Assembly (NCBI GenBank): GCA_022641835.1
Contig: CP048715.1
Span: 372,001 to 436,000 of the forward strand
DNA length: 64,000 bases
Reading direction: 5' to 3'
From: Petasospora fabianii
Taxonomy: Eukaryota; Ascomycota; Saccharomycetes; Phaffomycetales; Wickerhamomycetaceae
Below are positions 63,375 to 64,000 of this stretch, in pieces. Each line of letters starts with the position of its first letter. Positions within the stretch are counted from its first letter, which is position 1. Position numbers and translations under genes: made by a program. The notes below the pieces were generated by a model. That model saw nothing but the letters and a program-made list of their open reading frames with translations, did not search any database and was not told where the DNA came from.

Positions 63375-64000
63375 TCAGAAGATAGAGTTGACAATGTCAG
63401 AACCGATCGTGGCACCAGCACCAAAGATGGCAGCATTACCCAATTTTGAGCCAAACTTTTTAAGATGACCGCCATGGTGCTGCTGCTGTGGTTGCTGTTG
63501 GACGTCTTGTCCCTGTGGTGGGAATGGTGTGCCATTGTTAGGATATACCGGATAGCCATTGTTGTATTGTTGTGGTGGCATCTGCATTTGCATTTGCTGT
63601 GGTGGCATCTGAGAATACGATGGAGCTGGAGATGGTGCTGGTCTGGCGTCGAATGTTGGCTTGACGTAGTTCGATGGGAACATACCAGTGCGTCCGTTGC
63701 ATGTACCCCTCCACCAATCTGGGGATGTGTGCTCCAACACCTGAACTTTGTCACCTACTGTCAATGAGAGGTCCTCCGGCTGCTGGGCGGCATAGTTGTA
63801 GAGCACTTCTACATACTCAGCGTTTGTCGGCTGAGGCTGTAGTTGCTGAGTCTTCTCTGGTGGGTAGGATGGAGCAGCCTCGACGTGCGATTTGTCTTGA
63901 GATGGGGTGGCGGAGACGGAAGGGGCCAAATCCACTGGGGCGTTACCACTTTGGTAACGGTCAGGGAGAGCATCCATCACCTGATTGAAGAAGTTCTCAG
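63375..64000 (-). CDS. LSB1: Lsb1/Pin3-type SH3 protein, N-terminus cut by window edge
   Basis: Lsb1 and Pin3 (Lsb2) bind the actin regulator Las17 through an SH3 domain and influence prion induction in S. cerevisiae. The frame continues to the right edge without a start: the last visible codons read ENFFNQVMDALPDRYQ, matching the conserved helix before the SH3 domain, so the gene begins beyond 64,000. The SH3 domain follows (EYVEVLYNYAAQQPEDLSL, DWWRGTCNGRTGMFPSNYV). Then come a Pro/Gln-rich region with PPQQMQMQMPPQQY and the distinctive C-terminus FGSKLGNAAIFGAG followed by GSDIVNSIF, nearly as in S. cerevisiae. The two paralogues cannot be told apart here. Confidence 0.92.
   Translation of the reverse strand, partial: ENFFNQVMDALPDRYQSGNAPVDLAPSVSATPSQDKSHVEAAPSYPPEKTQQLQPQPTNAEYVEVLYNYAAQQPEDLSLTVGDKVQVLEHTSPDWWRGTCNGRTGMFPSNYVKPTFDARPAPSPAPSYSQMPPQQMQMQMPPQQYNNGYPVYPNNGTPFPPQGQDVQQQPQQQHHGGHLKKFGSKLGNAAIFGAGATIGSDIVNSIF

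Overview
This window is nuclear DNA from a budding yeast (Saccharomycotina). Almost every gene is recognisable as the counterpart of a Saccharomyces cerevisiae gene. Genes are compact and mostly intronless. The three introns I can place lie near the 5' ends of their genes and carry a TACTAAC branch site. CTG stands at conserved leucine positions (for example in RFA1 and in the KRE6 membrane helix), so the standard code is used and the CUG-Ser and CUG-Ala clades are unlikely. The sequence does not let me name a genus.

Layout, left half (1-28.5 kb): a secreted protein of unknown function cut by the left edge; REV1 (translesion polymerase); PYK1 (pyruvate kinase); PRP42 (U1 snRNP); BOI2-like (polarity scaffold); COQ5 (ubiquinone synthesis); AIM2 (dienelactone-hydrolase family, spliced); a flavin-carrier/TRP-like FLC gene; RPN14 (proteasome base chaperone); KAP122-like karyopherin (spliced); ACS1-type acetyl-CoA synthetase; RFA1 (RPA large subunit, with two MluI cell-cycle boxes upstream).

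Centre (28.5-47 kb): a gene-free stretch of about 3.5 kb, then the most striking locus, an 8.7-kb gene for a giant GPI-type cell-surface protein. It combines two Flo11 adhesin domains with three fungal cellulose-binding (CBM1) modules and a long Ser/Glu/Pro repeat stalk. Its reading frame is disturbed in a short part of the repeat tract, probably an assembly problem. It is followed by URN1 (WW/FF splicing factor), PRE9 (proteasome alpha-3, spliced), a small secreted protein and a second long gene-free stretch of 2.9 kb.

Right half (47-64 kb): KRE6 (beta-1,6-glucan synthesis), MED21/SRB7, VMA22, a GIC1/GIC2-type Cdc42 effector with three MluI cell-cycle boxes upstream, RPP1 (RNase P/MRP), YCK2 (casein kinase I), NCE102 (eisosome membrane protein), NCA2 (mitochondrial) and an LSB1/PIN3-type SH3 protein cut by the right edge.

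Several genes share themes: cell surface and polarity (adhesin, KRE6, GIC, BOI2, YCK2, NCE102, LSB1), proteasome (RPN14, PRE9) and splicing (PRP42, URN1). As usual in yeast, they do not form operons. I found no convincing tRNA, rRNA, transposon, virus-like element or CRISPR array.
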